DNA from: SAR324 cluster bacterium
GTDB taxonomy: Bacteria > SAR324 > NAC60-12
NCBI GenBank assembly: GCA_028281495.1
Contig: JANQJU010000017.1
Span: 62,001-126,000, forward strand
Direction: 5' to 3'
DNA: 64,000 nt
The notes below the pieces were generated by a model. The model was not told the origin of the DNA. It did not search any database and worked only from the letters and a program-made list of their open reading frames with translations. Shown here in pieces: positions 35,193 to 44,470 of the stretch (position 1 is the first letter of the stretch; every line of letters begins with the position of its first letter). Both the position numbers and the translations under genes were made by a program.

Positions 35193-38100
35193 ATGGATGC
35201 CACCGCTCAAGAAATTGAAGGTCTCAACCCCAAAAGGCACATTGTCCGCACAAAGGTCCTTTTTCGGCTCAATCTTTTTCTAGGGATTCAGCCCAATGAA
35301 GCTGGTAAAACTTGGGCCTCATTTGCGATCCATTTCATTCAGCAGCTCTCCGCAATTCTATTCATGACTTCGGTCACTGGCTTTTACGTCAGCAGCTTTG
35401 ACGCGAGCACTATCCCAATTGCGGCATTGGCACTGAATGGATTCAATACCCTATTTCTGCTCGTTTGCGTTCGAGGGGTGGAACGATATGGGATGCGAAA
35501 CGTGATCATGCCAATTACAGTCTTGGCTAGCGTTAGTATGATTTCCTTAAGCAGCCTATTCATGATTTGGGAGAATCGTTGGATTTACGCAGTTGCCTAC
35601 GTGCTGACACAAGTTTACTTCCTTTTGCCTCGCGTCATTTTTTGGCCTTACCTCAATGGATTGTATGACACACAGCAAAGTAAACGCCTCTTTGGTTTCA
35701 TTGGTAGCAGTCGCTCCATTTCCATTATGCTTTCTGGCGCGATTACTCCTCTCTTAGTCTTGATATTTGGCAGTAAATTTATCCCATTTATTGCTTGTAT
35801 CATGTTACCTCTTCAGATTCCTCTCTACCGCTACTTAGCGAGGCAAAAGCAACAAATAATATCACCTTACTCCTCCAAAAAACTCAAAGCTCCTCCTCAA
35901 AAAATAACGCTACGTTTACTGATACAAAATAGATATTTGCTTTTGCTTTCACTCGCGATGTCCTGCTTTGCTGCGGTCTATGCGTTTGCAGACTACCAAT
36001 TTCTGACAGCCCTAAAATCTGAATTCACCACAGACGAACTCACAAGTTTCTTAGGGGCATTTTTTGGAGTCGTTTTTTTTGCACAATGGATGTTTGAATC
36101 ATTTTTAACGGCTCGGCTTCTGAATCACTTTGGGGTGGGGGTAGTCAACTTGATCAAACCTGTCGCCGTTTTAGTAATCGGAATCGTGACGCTGATCTTA
36201 CCAGAAACCATGTTAGTTTGGGGATTCGTCGCTTTGAAAGCAAGCGAACGGGGTTTGAGCACTTTTTTTAATACCGCAAGTAACCTCCTATTCCGACCTG
36301 TTGACCACAAAATTCGGGATGCTGCACAGTCTTACATTGGAGGAGTAATCGATTCCATTGCCTCCGTTGTCTCATATGTCTTTTTATTGGCTATCACTCG
36401 TGAAGGGACTCCCATCACCTTATTGGATATGAGCTATATTGTGATTGCGATCTGCATCGGATGGACCGTTTGTAGTGTTATGTTGCGCAACGAATATGTC
36501 GTTATGCTCAAATCCTTGTTTCAATCCAAGCATCAGAAGTGGGAATTCGACGATTTGCAGATTTATGAAGTACGGACGTTGCAAACCTTGTTTCACATGC
36601 TTGAATCTTCTTCTGACAATTCCGTGCTTCATGCCATCCAGGTACTGCGACAACAGGAGCTTCAACAACACTCGCCGGTAGGAGAAAGTGCCTTTCAAGC
36701 CGGTTTGTTACATCTGTTGGAACATCCCTCCGATAATGTGCGAATGGAAGCCTTGAATACATTGGCAGAGCGAGAAACAGACAATCGCGACAGACTTGCA
36801 GATTATATTTGGAGTGTCGTTTCTCTAGAAACCTCAACCCCCATCTTGGGACAAGTAATTCACACATATTGTGCATTGAAAGAAGAGGGAGCGCTAACAG
36901 AAGTTGCAAACCTGCTCTCAGTCTTAAACTTGTCAGATATCAATAATAGCCGAGAAATTCAGGCTATTTGTATCGTAGGAATGTGCAAATATGGAGGAGT
37001 TCAAGGCATATTTGAAAGTGTGGACGCCCTGAAACGATTTATCAACAGTGATGATGTTGAAGATAAAATCATGGTAGCTGACATCTTGGGAGAAATTGCG
37101 ATTCCGACATTTTATCAGCCCCTTCTCAAGCTACTAGAAGACGAACGTCCAGATGTCCGCCGTGCGGCATTAGCAGCTTGTGGCGAAATCCAACAGCCGA
37201 AGTTAATCCGTCCCGTGGTTCGTCACCTTCAATATCTCAAATCCGTGGCACATGCTATTGATACCCTTAAAAAAATGGGGCCAAGGGCCGTCGAAGAACT
37301 GGAGGAGATATTAAATACAGAAGCTGCTAACAACGCTCAATGGAAAGTGGGCCTCATTCGTGCCTTATGTGACATCACCACAGCCCAAGCGTTGGAGGTC
37401 TTACAGCGTCAATTTGAACGTGAAAATAGTACCGAATTACTTACGATCATGGCTGCAACTTTTGTTAAACAGGATGATCATTTCATTAAACTGCTGAATC
37501 GAGATCGAATTGAACAACTCGTTAATCAAACATGCCAGAATTACTATACCAACTTGCACAAAGTGCATGTTCTCGAAAGAACTACTTTCATAGGGCGATT
37601 GAAGGAAACAATTTTAGCTGCAATGGAAGAAAAGATGGAATACCTCTTTCATCTGATCTACTTGCTCTATCCTTCACGATCCTTAGGCAAGTTGCACCTG
37701 ATCTTTCAACCAGGAAATACAAGCGGTCGAGCCGATGCAATGGAATTGCTAGACAGCTTGCTACCAACACGCCTGAAAGAAAAGATCTTCCCCATCCTGG
37801 AAGATGTTTCTATTAAAGACAGACTCGCAAAAGTCTCTACCATCTACACCTTCCGAAATGCATCTATCACAGATCATCTCGATGAATTGATGCGGCCGCA
37901 ACCCTATATCAAAAGCTGGATTCGTGTCGTAACAATCCACAAAGTAATGGCTCTCTTAAAACCTTTTTATGGTTCGGAGATGGGAAGGCGTTTTTTTCTT
38001 CAGGAAGGTATCGACCCAGAAAGGCTTATCAACAATATTGAATCTTCGCTTCGCCTCAGCAACAACAGCTTGGTAAGAGAAATTGCTTTAGAAGCTCTTT

Positions 38101-38678
38101 GTAATATCCATGTGGATATCAGTCACCAATTGGCTCAGCAATATGCTGACGACCCCGATGAATACGTCCGACACTATGCACAATCTTTTTTGAAAGGAAA
38201 AGCAATGTCATTCACCATCGAAAAAATTCTGTTGCTCAAAGGAATTGATTTGTTTGCCGATGCCAATGATGAAGCTTTAGCCTTTGTAGTGCATGTGGCC
38301 GAAGAAGAACACTATGCTGAGGGAGATCAGATTTTTGCTCAAGGAGATCCTGGCGACGCTCTCTATTTAATCTTAAATGGGCGTGTTCGTCTTATAATGC
38401 AGGAAGATGAGAAAGAAATAGAAATCGCTGTTTTAACAAAAGGCGATAGTTTTGGGGAATACGGAGTTTTAGATGCCCATTCTCGACCAACCAGTGCAAT
38501 GGCTGTCACTGATTGCGTTTTGTTACGTATAGATCGAGACGATCTTTTCCACGTACTAGAAGACCACATCGAAATTGTGAAAAAAATGTTTGTAGTCCTT
38601 ATGGGCCGCTTGCGAAAAAACTTAGCACCTACAGTGGCCCAGCTAGATGAAGAAAATAAAGTAAAGATGATGGTCTGA
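35193..38678 (+). CDS. NTT-like carrier fused to HEAT repeats and a cNMP-binding domain
   Basis: 1161 residues. The first 430 form about 12 membrane helices in the ATP/ADP translocase (NTT)/MFS-like arrangement, with a conserved RLFGFIGSSRSIS segment. About 450-1010 are helical HEAT-like repeats (for example DERPDVRRAALAACGEI). The last 140 residues are a cyclic-nucleotide-binding domain: FTIEKILLLKG, EGDQIFAQGDPGDALYLILNG and the phosphate cassette FGEYGVLD followed by SRPTSA. A membrane carrier or scaffold gated by cAMP is the natural reading. A second copy at 48353-52159 lacks the last domain, which is instead encoded separately at 47950-48369. Nucleotide transport is not proven for these fusions. 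Confidence 0.82.
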   Translation: MDATAQEIEGLNPKRHIVRTKVLFRLNLFLGIQPNEAGKTWASFAIHFIQQLSAILFMTSVTGFYVSSFDASTIPIAALALNGFNTLFLLVCVRGVERYGMRNVIMPITVLASVSMISLSSLFMIWENRWIYAVAYVLTQVYFLLPRVIFWPYLNGLYDTQQSKRLFGFIGSSRSISIMLSGAITPLLVLIFGSKFIPFIACIMLPLQIPLYRYLARQKQQIISPYSSKKLKAPPQKITLRLLIQNRYLLLLSLAMSCFAAVYAFADYQFLTALKSEFTTDELTSFLGAFFGVVFFAQWMFESFLTARLLNHFGVGVVNLIKPVAVLVIGIVTLILPETMLVWGFVALKASERGLSTFFNTASNLLFRPVDHKIRDAAQSYIGGVIDSIASVVSYVFLLAITREGTPITLLDMSYIVIAICIGWTVCSVMLRNEYVVMLKSLFQSKHQKWEFDDLQIYEVRTLQTLFHMLESSSDNSVLHAIQVLRQQELQQHSPVGESAFQAGLLHLLEHPSDNVRMEALNTLAERETDNRDRLADYIWSVVSLETSTPILGQVIHTYCALKEEGALTEVANLLSVLNLSDINNSREIQAICIVGMCKYGGVQGIFESVDALKRFINSDDVEDKIMVADILGEIAIPTFYQPLLKLLEDERPDVRRAALAACGEIQQPKLIRPVVRHLQYLKSVAHAIDTLKKMGPRAVEELEEILNTEAANNAQWKVGLIRALCDITTAQALEVLQRQFERENSTELLTIMAATFVKQDDHFIKLLNRDRIEQLVNQTCQNYYTNLHKVHVLERTTFIGRLKETILAAMEEKMEYLFHLIYLLYPSRSLGKLHLIFQPGNTSGRADAMELLDSLLPTRLKEKIFPILEDVSIKDRLAKVSTIYTFRNASITDHLDELMRPQPYIKSWIRVVTIHKVMALLKPFYGSEMGRRFFLQEGIDPERLINNIESSLRLSNNSLVREIALEALCNIHVDISHQLAQQYADDPDEYVRHYAQSFLKGKAMSFTIEKILLLKGIDLFADANDEALAFVVHVAEEEHYAEGDQIFAQGDPGDALYLILNGRVRLIMQEDEKEIEIAVLTKGDSFGEYGVLDAHSRPTSAMAVTDCVLLRIDRDDLFHVLEDHIEIVKKMFVVLMGRLRKNLAPTVAQLDEENKVKMMV

Positions 38679-38685
38679 AAGTCAG

Positions 38686-39891
38686 TCAAAGCTTTATCGG
38701 CTCTACCAAAGGTTGGAGATCAAACACCATCATCTCCCGTTTACCAGAATGAGCAGTATCAATACACAGATAGCGACCAGTAGGACTTAGGCGTGGATGT
38801 AAATCACATGCTATCTGTTCAGGAATTTGCAAAGGTGTGTGAAACGAACCTAATTTAAAAAAATTCTTTTCCGACGGATTGCACAACAATAGATGCTGGT
38901 CATCATAGGTGTCCCAGTACGTATCTGTAACAAAATGCTGCCCATCAGGATGGCAGCAGGGATGACCATTCTCATCCGCTACTAAACTGCCATCAATTGT
39001 TGTGATGTCGACCTTGTTAGCAATCCGCGTACGATCCTTACTCAGAAAATAGTATGCTCCGTCCCGGTGGTGCTTGGAATATTCTGCAAGGATCACTTCG
39101 TCATCACCATTCCAGTTACAGTGAGAAGCATTGCCATTCACCAAATGTATGTCAGAGCCGTCAATATTTGCTGTAAAAATTCGTGTTGCTTTGGACTTTC
39201 CTTGGAACCAGCCGTGAACAAATATAAACCGTGAGCTACTTGGGTTTGATAAGATAATATGAAAATAGTGATCAGCACCTTCCATAGTTTTTAGCGGTTC
39301 TAAAGCTGCAATTTCTTGCAACGAAAACAACAGACGCTCTTCACCAGTTTCCATATTGACACGCCATAGACCTTCATTTTCAGGACACCCCTCATGCTGA
39401 CTTGCATCAGGCATATTGAGATAACCATATCCTGGTCGAATCCGCTGCAAACGAGAAAAATTCAGTCCAAAACCCCATTTTCCATCAGGTGTAACAGCAT
39501 ATAGTGACCGATGAAAGGTTTTGACAATCTCTTTAGTATGAATGTTTTGAATTACACAACCATTTTTGCCATCTACTAATGTATTATAAAGAATACAATC
39601 TCCACTCGATTGAGGATACCATTGCAGCCGACAACCTTGATGCCAACTCCATGAGAGTGTTTCTCCTACAACGTTAAAAGCTTCGGGAGTATCCAAACGA
39701 TAGTAGCCTATTTGTAGGGGAGTATTCGCTGTCGGTAGTTCGTTTCCCAATGGTGTATGCGTGGCCAAAAGTAATGATTCTTCTCGATTGATAGGGCTGA
39801 GGTCTGCATATCCAAAAAAAACTTGGTTTTTAGAATGCGTGAACGTTTGTATAGGTAAAGGAGCAATTCGATAATTTGGAATTTGTTTCAT
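38686..39891 (-). CDS. Beta-propeller protein, TolB/oligogalacturonide-lyase-like
   Basis: 401 residues without an obvious signal peptide. Repeating blades of the pattern YAVTPDGKWGFGLNFS, SRFIFVHGW, DIHLVNGNASHCNWNGDDEVIL, HPDGQHFVTDTYWD and LSPTGRYLCIDTAH match seven-bladed TolB/WD40-like propellers; HxDGxHF and the His-rich metal-side residues recall oligogalacturonide lyase-like proteins. Function unknown; catalysis is not established. Converges with the NTT gene (7-base gap). Confidence 0.6.
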   Translation of the reverse strand: MKQIPNYRIAPLPIQTFTHSKNQVFFGYADLSPINREESLLLATHTPLGNELPTANTPLQIGYYRLDTPEAFNVVGETLSWSWHQGCRLQWYPQSSGDCILYNTLVDGKNGCVIQNIHTKEIVKTFHRSLYAVTPDGKWGFGLNFSRLQRIRPGYGYLNMPDASQHEGCPENEGLWRVNMETGEERLLFSLQEIAALEPLKTMEGADHYFHIILSNPSSSRFIFVHGWFQGKSKATRIFTANIDGSDIHLVNGNASHCNWNGDDEVILAEYSKHHRDGAYYFLSKDRTRIANKVDITTIDGSLVADENGHPCCHPDGQHFVTDTYWDTYDDQHLLLCNPSEKNFFKLGSFHTPLQIPEQIACDLHPRLSPTGRYLCIDTAHSGKREMMVFDLQPLVEPIKL

Positions 39892-40376
39892 ATCGACCTT
39901 AATTAATTGAGAAATTAACGTATTTTATTGACTTAACGATTCAAGTTACAAAACGTCTGACATTACGCATGTATCTTTTGCTATAGTTACACTTCAATTA
40001 CACGATACTTCACACTAATCAAAACGATTATGCTAATGGTTTTTTGATCAAACTATTTCATGTAGGAATGAATCTTTATAACTAGCAATCACAAACGCTT
40101 AATAGAAATTTACTCGTCAGGTATTTCTAAATAAATGCTCCTGCTAACAAGGACCAAGCTATTAAACAACTTCAGATTTCATTCAAGAACTTAAAGTTAA
40201 ATGTTATTTACCAACAACTTGTTAACCATCATGATGATGAGTAGTTCGTGCAAAATCATGGAAATCAAAAGGCGAAAGTGATAAATAGTTCGTTTTACCC
40301 TTTCTATTGTTTCAAGAAAAATTTCACCTTAACTACGGTGAAATAAATCTAAAATTTATTTAAGGAGCATTGGATT
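39892..40376. other. Long AT-rich non-coding gap
   Basis: 485 bases between divergent genes with no frame I would call coding. It is distinctly AT-rich compared with the genes to the left. The only clear structure is the inverted repeat at 40321-40344. Confidence 0.6.
40321..40344 (+). promoter_or_regulatory. Inverted repeat upstream of the PhyH-like gene
   Basis: ATTTCACC (40321-40328) and GGTGAAAT (40337-40344) form a perfect 8-base inverted repeat with an 8-base spacer, ending 32 bases before the ATG at 40377. No T-run follows, so an operator is more likely than a terminator. Confidence 0.45.
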
Positions 40377-41174
40377 ATGATAGGAAACAATCTGTTACCA
40401 GAAATCTTTGGCCAAAGGTCAATTTGGAACTTTGCATTGACGAAGTTTCGATATTATCAGTCATGTCGATTCGACCCGACTTTAACAGAACACAATGAAA
40501 TTTTGACCCGGCTTCAAAACGATGGAATCGTTATACAAGAAGGTTTTTTTAGCAAGTCTCAAGTTCAGTCAATCTTAGACGAGATCGAACAGGCCAAACA
40601 ATCTCCAGATAGAGTTGAAGTTGAACGCAGCTATACCGATTCTGGTATCTATCGGATTTACAATGTCTTAGATTTAGCACCAAATACCGGTTTAATCGCC
40701 GATAGCCCTATTGTAAATAGTGTATTCAAAGCCTATTTCTCCTCAGACGTAAAGCGAACAAAATTCTTTTATGAAGAAAAGTCAGAAATTGGAGCTGAAA
40801 GTGTATCGAACCTTCACCACTTTGATGACTGGAAACACCGAGTTAAAGCTTTTTTATATTTGACTGACGTGACAAAAGAAAATGCACCATTACTGTATGT
40901 GAAGGGAAGTAACAAACAGGGAATCTGGAGATTGTGGAAAGAATATGAATATTTCCAATTTCGGAATAAAACTGGAAATATGAGTAAATTGATCGACTAT
41001 ACTGGTTCATTTCTTCCTCACGAGGTTGAAATTTTAAAAAGGCGTCATCCATTTGAAGAAATATTGTGTACAGGGAAAGCTGGAACAGTCATTTTAATGG
41101 ATGCTCGCGGCCTACATAGTTCAACTGTTTTGGAGAAAGGAGAAAGACGACTTTTGGTAGGGTATTGGACCTAA
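40377..41174 (+). CDS. Phytanoyl-CoA dioxygenase (PhyH)-like 2-oxoglutarate/Fe(II) oxygenase
   Basis: 265 residues with a double-stranded beta-helix. Iron ligands appear as His148-x-Asp150 (in HHFDDW) and distal His247 (GLHSS), with Arg258 (GERRLLV) placed to bind the 2-oxoglutarate carboxylate. The middle FLYLTDVTKENAPLLYVKGSNK is typical of PhyH proteins. These enzymes hydroxylate small molecules or lipids; the substrate is not evident. AAGGAG lies nine bases before the ATG. Neighbours are a family-3 binding protein (same strand, 175 bases) and an AspH-like oxygenase. Confidence 0.8.
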   Translation: MIGNNLLPEIFGQRSIWNFALTKFRYYQSCRFDPTLTEHNEILTRLQNDGIVIQEGFFSKSQVQSILDEIEQAKQSPDRVEVERSYTDSGIYRIYNVLDLAPNTGLIADSPIVNSVFKAYFSSDVKRTKFFYEEKSEIGAESVSNLHHFDDWKHRVKAFLYLTDVTKENAPLLYVKGSNKQGIWRLWKEYEYFQFRNKTGNMSKLIDYTGSFLPHEVEILKRRHPFEEILCTGKAGTVILMDARGLHSSTVLEKGERRLLVGYWT

Positions 41175-41349
41175 GGAAAATCACATTTTTTACTATCAAT
41201 CTGTCGTTGCCAGTAAGCAAATTCAAAACGCTTGCGTGTCAAAGAGTTGAGTGATAGACCTAATTCGTCGTATTCAATATATGCTTGAAATCGGGTTTCA
41301 ATTAGCGCCATAAATTATAGGATTAAACTCAATTGTCGGAGGTGGCTTT

Positions 41350-42099
41350 ATGCTACAGCGTATCGTAATTGTTTTATTAATTTTTTTTGTTGGGAATCTG
41401 TCATCTAGCTTTGCCCAAAGAAAAGTAACGTTATGCAACGACCCTTGGCCACCTTTCACTAAAGGTGAAAATGGATTTGCTCCAACTGGAGGACTTGCGG
41501 TCGAAATCCAAAAGGAGATATTCAAACGCATGGAGGGCGTCGAACTGGAGCTTATTCTATTCCCTTGGAAAAGATGCCTTAAAGAAGTTAAAGAAGGCAA
41601 TATAGATGGTATCATTATAGGATTAAAATCTAGCAAACGCCCATATTTGGTATACCCAGACGAATTGTTTCCGCAGCGTATTGTTTTCTTTTACTCTATT
41701 GAGACTCATCCAGACGGTATAGTTTGGGAAAATTTGGAAGATTTATCCGATTATTGGATTGGCGTATTGGGTGGTAGCACGTACACCAACGAGTTTAGTA
41801 ATGCTGTCAAAGATGGAATTTTAAAAGTCGACGCGTCTAAAACAGCTGCATTGGCTATCAAGAAACTTGCCAAAGGCCGGGTAGACTTGGTTGTTAGTAA
41901 TGAATCAGTAGCCAACGAAATTATTAAAGCTGAAGGCTTTGGTGATATATTGAGGGTCGCTGAAAAACCTCTAAGAACTCGCCCCTATTATATGGCATTT
42001 GGAGATAAGTCTTCTGCCACCGATTTAATTCCCCAAGTTAACAAGGCCATCGCCGCAATCAAATCTGATGGCACCATGAAGCGTATCTTAGGTAACTGA
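41350..42099 (+). CDS. Family-3 solute-binding protein (amino-acid type), orphan
   Basis: 249 residues. Signal peptide ending SSFAQ, then the SBP_bac_3 fold: VTLCNDPWPPFTKGE, GGLAVEIQKEIFKRM, FPWKRCLKEVKEGNIDGIIIGLKSSKRP, and the C-lobe RVDLVVSNESVANEII. Bears close resemblance, almost motif for motif, to the protein at 43359-44114. These bind polar amino acids or related molecules. No permease or ATPase gene is near; a strong terminator follows at 42115. GGAGGTGG precedes the ATG. Confidence 0.88.
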   Translation: MLQRIVIVLLIFFVGNLSSSFAQRKVTLCNDPWPPFTKGENGFAPTGGLAVEIQKEIFKRMEGVELELILFPWKRCLKEVKEGNIDGIIIGLKSSKRPYLVYPDELFPQRIVFFYSIETHPDGIVWENLEDLSDYWIGVLGGSTYTNEFSNAVKDGILKVDASKTAALAIKKLAKGRVDLVVSNESVANEIIKAEGFGDILRVAEKPLRTRPYYMAFGDKSSATDLIPQVNKAIAAIKSDGTMKRILGN

Positions 42100-42114
42100 T
42101 TCGTCTACATCTTT

Positions 42115-42149
42115 GGAGTAGCCCTACTTAAGGCTACTCCTTTTTCTTT
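42115..42149 (+). terminator. Rho-independent terminator after the first family-3 binding protein
   Basis: GGAGTAGCC (42115-42123) pairs perfectly with GGCTACTCC (42132-42140) across an 8-base loop, followed by TTTTTCTTT. It lies 15 bases after the stop codon. Confidence 0.9.
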
Positions 42150-42182
42150 AAGCTCTGCTTTGTCTTGGATCTTTACAGATAC

Positions 42183-42884
42183 TTACGCATTTGCCCCATA
42201 CTTTTGATAAGATCGAACTACCAAGTCCTCCCATTCATGCGATTCCGAGAAATCTGCTGAAATTCCCAATGCCCATCGAGCTTCAGGCGAACGATTGTAA
42301 ACTGCATGATACTTAGAAATATCAAACATGTAGATATTCCCTTCCTCTACGGGCAGCACTTTCTCATCTAGTTTAAATTCCACCTCTTTAGGCCAATAAG
42401 CAGCCAACATAAGATATCTCGTCTTTGGAGGTGATGAAATGTTCAAACCGAGGCCACTTACATCAGAGTCTGTGTGCGGATTCAAAAAACCACCTGGCCC
42501 TAAAATCTGAGTGCGGACCCTACAAAAACGTTTGCAAGGGATGTTGTCAATCAAAAACTGTTTGGTTTTTGGGCACATTTCACCACGATCAGTCCATTGG
42601 TAAGGGGCATCATCTTCATTCTCGTATCCATAATTCGCGCATGCCCTTGGTTTATATGCATCAATTCCATGTAAAACAAACCCAGTCCATTTTTCAATCT
42701 TACCAGCTTCTTGTAGATTGGTACCAGGTGGATAATTTTCATATCCAGACTCACCATAAATGACGTTGTCACCTAATTCTGCATTTTTCAGTTCTTCGTA
42801 GATTTCTTTGGTTGGCACCTGGACATCTAATTTTAGCCAAGGTAAGCCACTATGATTCATGATCCAATCATAACTTACAGTCAT
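42183..42884 (-). CDS. Aspartyl/asparaginyl beta-hydroxylase-like 2-oxoglutarate oxygenase
   Basis: 233 residues. Iron ligands His137-x-Asp139 in NPHTDSDVSG and distal His193 in KYHAVYN, with Arg203 (SPEARWAL) for 2-oxoglutarate, in the AspH/AsnO-like pattern. The arrangement RVRTQILGPGGFLNPHTD is characteristic. Substrates in this group range from protein Asp/Asn to free amino acids and peptidyl intermediates. No peptide-synthesis gene lies nearby. It sits between the two paralogous binding proteins, opposite strand to the first. Confidence 0.75.
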   Translation of the reverse strand: MTVSYDWIMNHSGLPWLKLDVQVPTKEIYEELKNAELGDNVIYGESGYENYPPGTNLQEAGKIEKWTGFVLHGIDAYKPRACANYGYENEDDAPYQWTDRGEMCPKTKQFLIDNIPCKRFCRVRTQILGPGGFLNPHTDSDVSGLGLNISSPPKTRYLMLAAYWPKEVEFKLDEKVLPVEEGNIYMFDISKYHAVYNRSPEARWALGISADFSESHEWEDLVVRSYQKYGANA

Positions 42885-43311
42885 ATTTTCTCCCGTTCCA
42901 ATTAAGGTTATTTTTCATTTTATTCAGGGAAGCCCGTTCCGCAAGCTTTAACCTGTCTAACGTGCAAGCTTATCAAAGTATGTGGTCTGCTGACCACAAC
43001 TTGACTAACGAACAAGTCAGTACAACCTTTAATTCATAGCTTAGAATAGGAATAATTTCAATTTGAAATAATAACTAAATAATCAAGGGGAAATTTTGTA
43101 CTATGAGGCAGTTCAGGTCATCTTTGTAGCGACAATAACTGAATGCAGAAGGTCTCTGAGAGTGGGAAACTAGAAAGTAAAACTTATTTCTTACTTCTAA
43201 ATAGGTAGGAGATATTTCTTGATATAGATTAAGAAAGGGAAAAACTTAGTATCTTAAATCAAATCAAAAGCTATAAATTTAGCTTCTAAACAATTCAAAG
43301 CACTGAATACG
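42885..43311. other. AT-rich non-coding gap with an inverted repeat
   Basis: About 430 bases without a credible gene. TGTGGTC (42981-42987) and GACCACA (42992-42998) form a perfect 7-base inverted repeat with a 4-base spacer, about 97 bases upstream of the AspH-like start at 42884; it has the look of a GntR-type operator, but no such regulator is in the window. A second symmetric element, ATTTCAA-T-TTGAAAT, lies at 43055-43069. Confidence 0.45.
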
Positions 43312-43350
43312 AAAAAAACGGCAGAATAATTTATGAACCACTCTGCCGTT
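43312..43350 (-). terminator. Rho-independent terminator of the second family-3 binding protein
   Basis: On the minus strand AACGGCAGA (43350-43342) pairs with TCTGCCGTT (43325-43317), followed by a run of seven T (43318-43312). It begins 9 bases after the stop of the gene at 43359. Confidence 0.9.
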
Positions 43351-43358
43351 TGTGAGTA

Positions 43359-44114
43359 TTATTCAGCAACCACTTTTTGAATGAAACCATCTGCTATCAT
43401 TGATTCGATAGCCACATTGATTTTAGGAATCAGTTCTAAAGCTGGCGATTTATGCCCTAATGGCATGTAATAAGGAGATTCCTCTACAGGTTTTTTAGTA
43501 ACTGCAAATTCTCCTTGCCAACCTTTTTCTTTAATCAAAGCAAAACCAACTGGCTCGTTACTAATCGCCAAATCGATCCGACCTTTTCGAAGTTTATTAA
43601 AGTTGAGACTCGCATCTTTTGCTTTATCAGCCTTTATAACACCGGCATCCATTGCTGCTTGAATTGCTGGACTAACCTTAGTCCCCGCTAAAAAACCCAC
43701 ACGCAATCCTGCCAAGTCTTCTGGCTTTTCCCATGAGATACCATTTGGATGTTTTTCCTTATGATAAAAGAATCCAACACGACCAGCGAAAACAGACTTA
43801 GGATATCTCAGATAAGGACGTTTAGCAGATTTTAATGCTAACATCGCACCATCGATTTTACCTGTTTCAATTTGCTTCAAACAGCGCTTCCATGGCATCA
43901 ACTGCATTTCAACACTAACGCCGTCCATTCTGTCAAATATTTCGTTAACAATCTCGAAAGCTAATCCGCCTTCAGGAGCTGATCCACTCTTTCCTACTGT
44001 GAAAGGTGGCCAAGGATCATTACATAACGTAACCTTCGAGGGCTGAGCGAAGGTTGCAACAGGTGCCGATAAAAATAGCAATAACCCTAATAGTATGGAC
44101 TTTTTTACTTTCAT
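43359..44114 (-). CDS. Family-3 solute-binding protein (amino-acid type), paralogue
   Basis: 251 residues. Signal peptide ending ATFAQ; SBP_bac_3 fold with VTLCNDPWPPFTVGK, GGLAFEIVNEIFDRM, MPWKRCLKQIETGKIDGAMLALKSAKRPYL and RKGRIDLAISNEPVGFALI. The near-identical motifs show it is a duplicate of the gene at 41350, inverted relative to it and separated by the AspH-like gene. No transporter partner. It carries its own terminator, so it is monocistronic. Ligand differences between the two copies are expected in the C-lobe. Confidence 0.88.
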   Translation of the reverse strand: MKVKKSILLGLLLFLSAPVATFAQPSKVTLCNDPWPPFTVGKSGSAPEGGLAFEIVNEIFDRMDGVSVEMQLMPWKRCLKQIETGKIDGAMLALKSAKRPYLRYPKSVFAGRVGFFYHKEKHPNGISWEKPEDLAGLRVGFLAGTKVSPAIQAAMDAGVIKADKAKDASLNFNKLRKGRIDLAISNEPVGFALIKEKGWQGEFAVTKKPVEESPYYMPLGHKSPALELIPKINVAIESMIADGFIQKVVAE

Positions 44115-44470
44115 AAATCCCCCTTAATTTGATTTATGTCATTAACGTTTCGGCTTGTCAGCATTACTCAAATATTGCTCAGCGATGCTGGGTATTGAAG
44201 AACTATTGAACAGTTGAAACTACCTTCCGAATTCATCAACTTACAATTAACCTGAAAGATAGTTTTCACCCTGCCCTGTAGCGTAAAGTAAGTTGAATGA
44301 ATCCAATATAAATCGCAAGTGTTTCATGAGCAATCGTCTTTTCGAACTAAAATGAGTGGCTCTCCCTTGCGCTACAAGCGCATTCGATTGCCTTAACCTT
44401 ATGACTAGTGTATGTTGCTTCAGTTTTGAAACAAGATAGTTAGAGATAACAGTTGTCTATAGAGGACGCA
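44115..44470. other. Divergent non-coding gap
   Basis: About 355 AT-rich bases between divergent genes; promoters for both presumably lie here. I see no gene or strong repeat in it. Confidence 0.5.

Noticed and set aside
36508..36909. 133-residue minus-strand frame inside the NTT-HEAT gene
   Set aside because: It lies fully within a confident coding region, has no family features and no ribosome site.
41317..41635. Repeated ATTATAGGATTAAA near 41317 and 41621 as a possible direct repeat
   Set aside because: Only about 14 AT-rich bases, one copy inside a coding region; probably chance.
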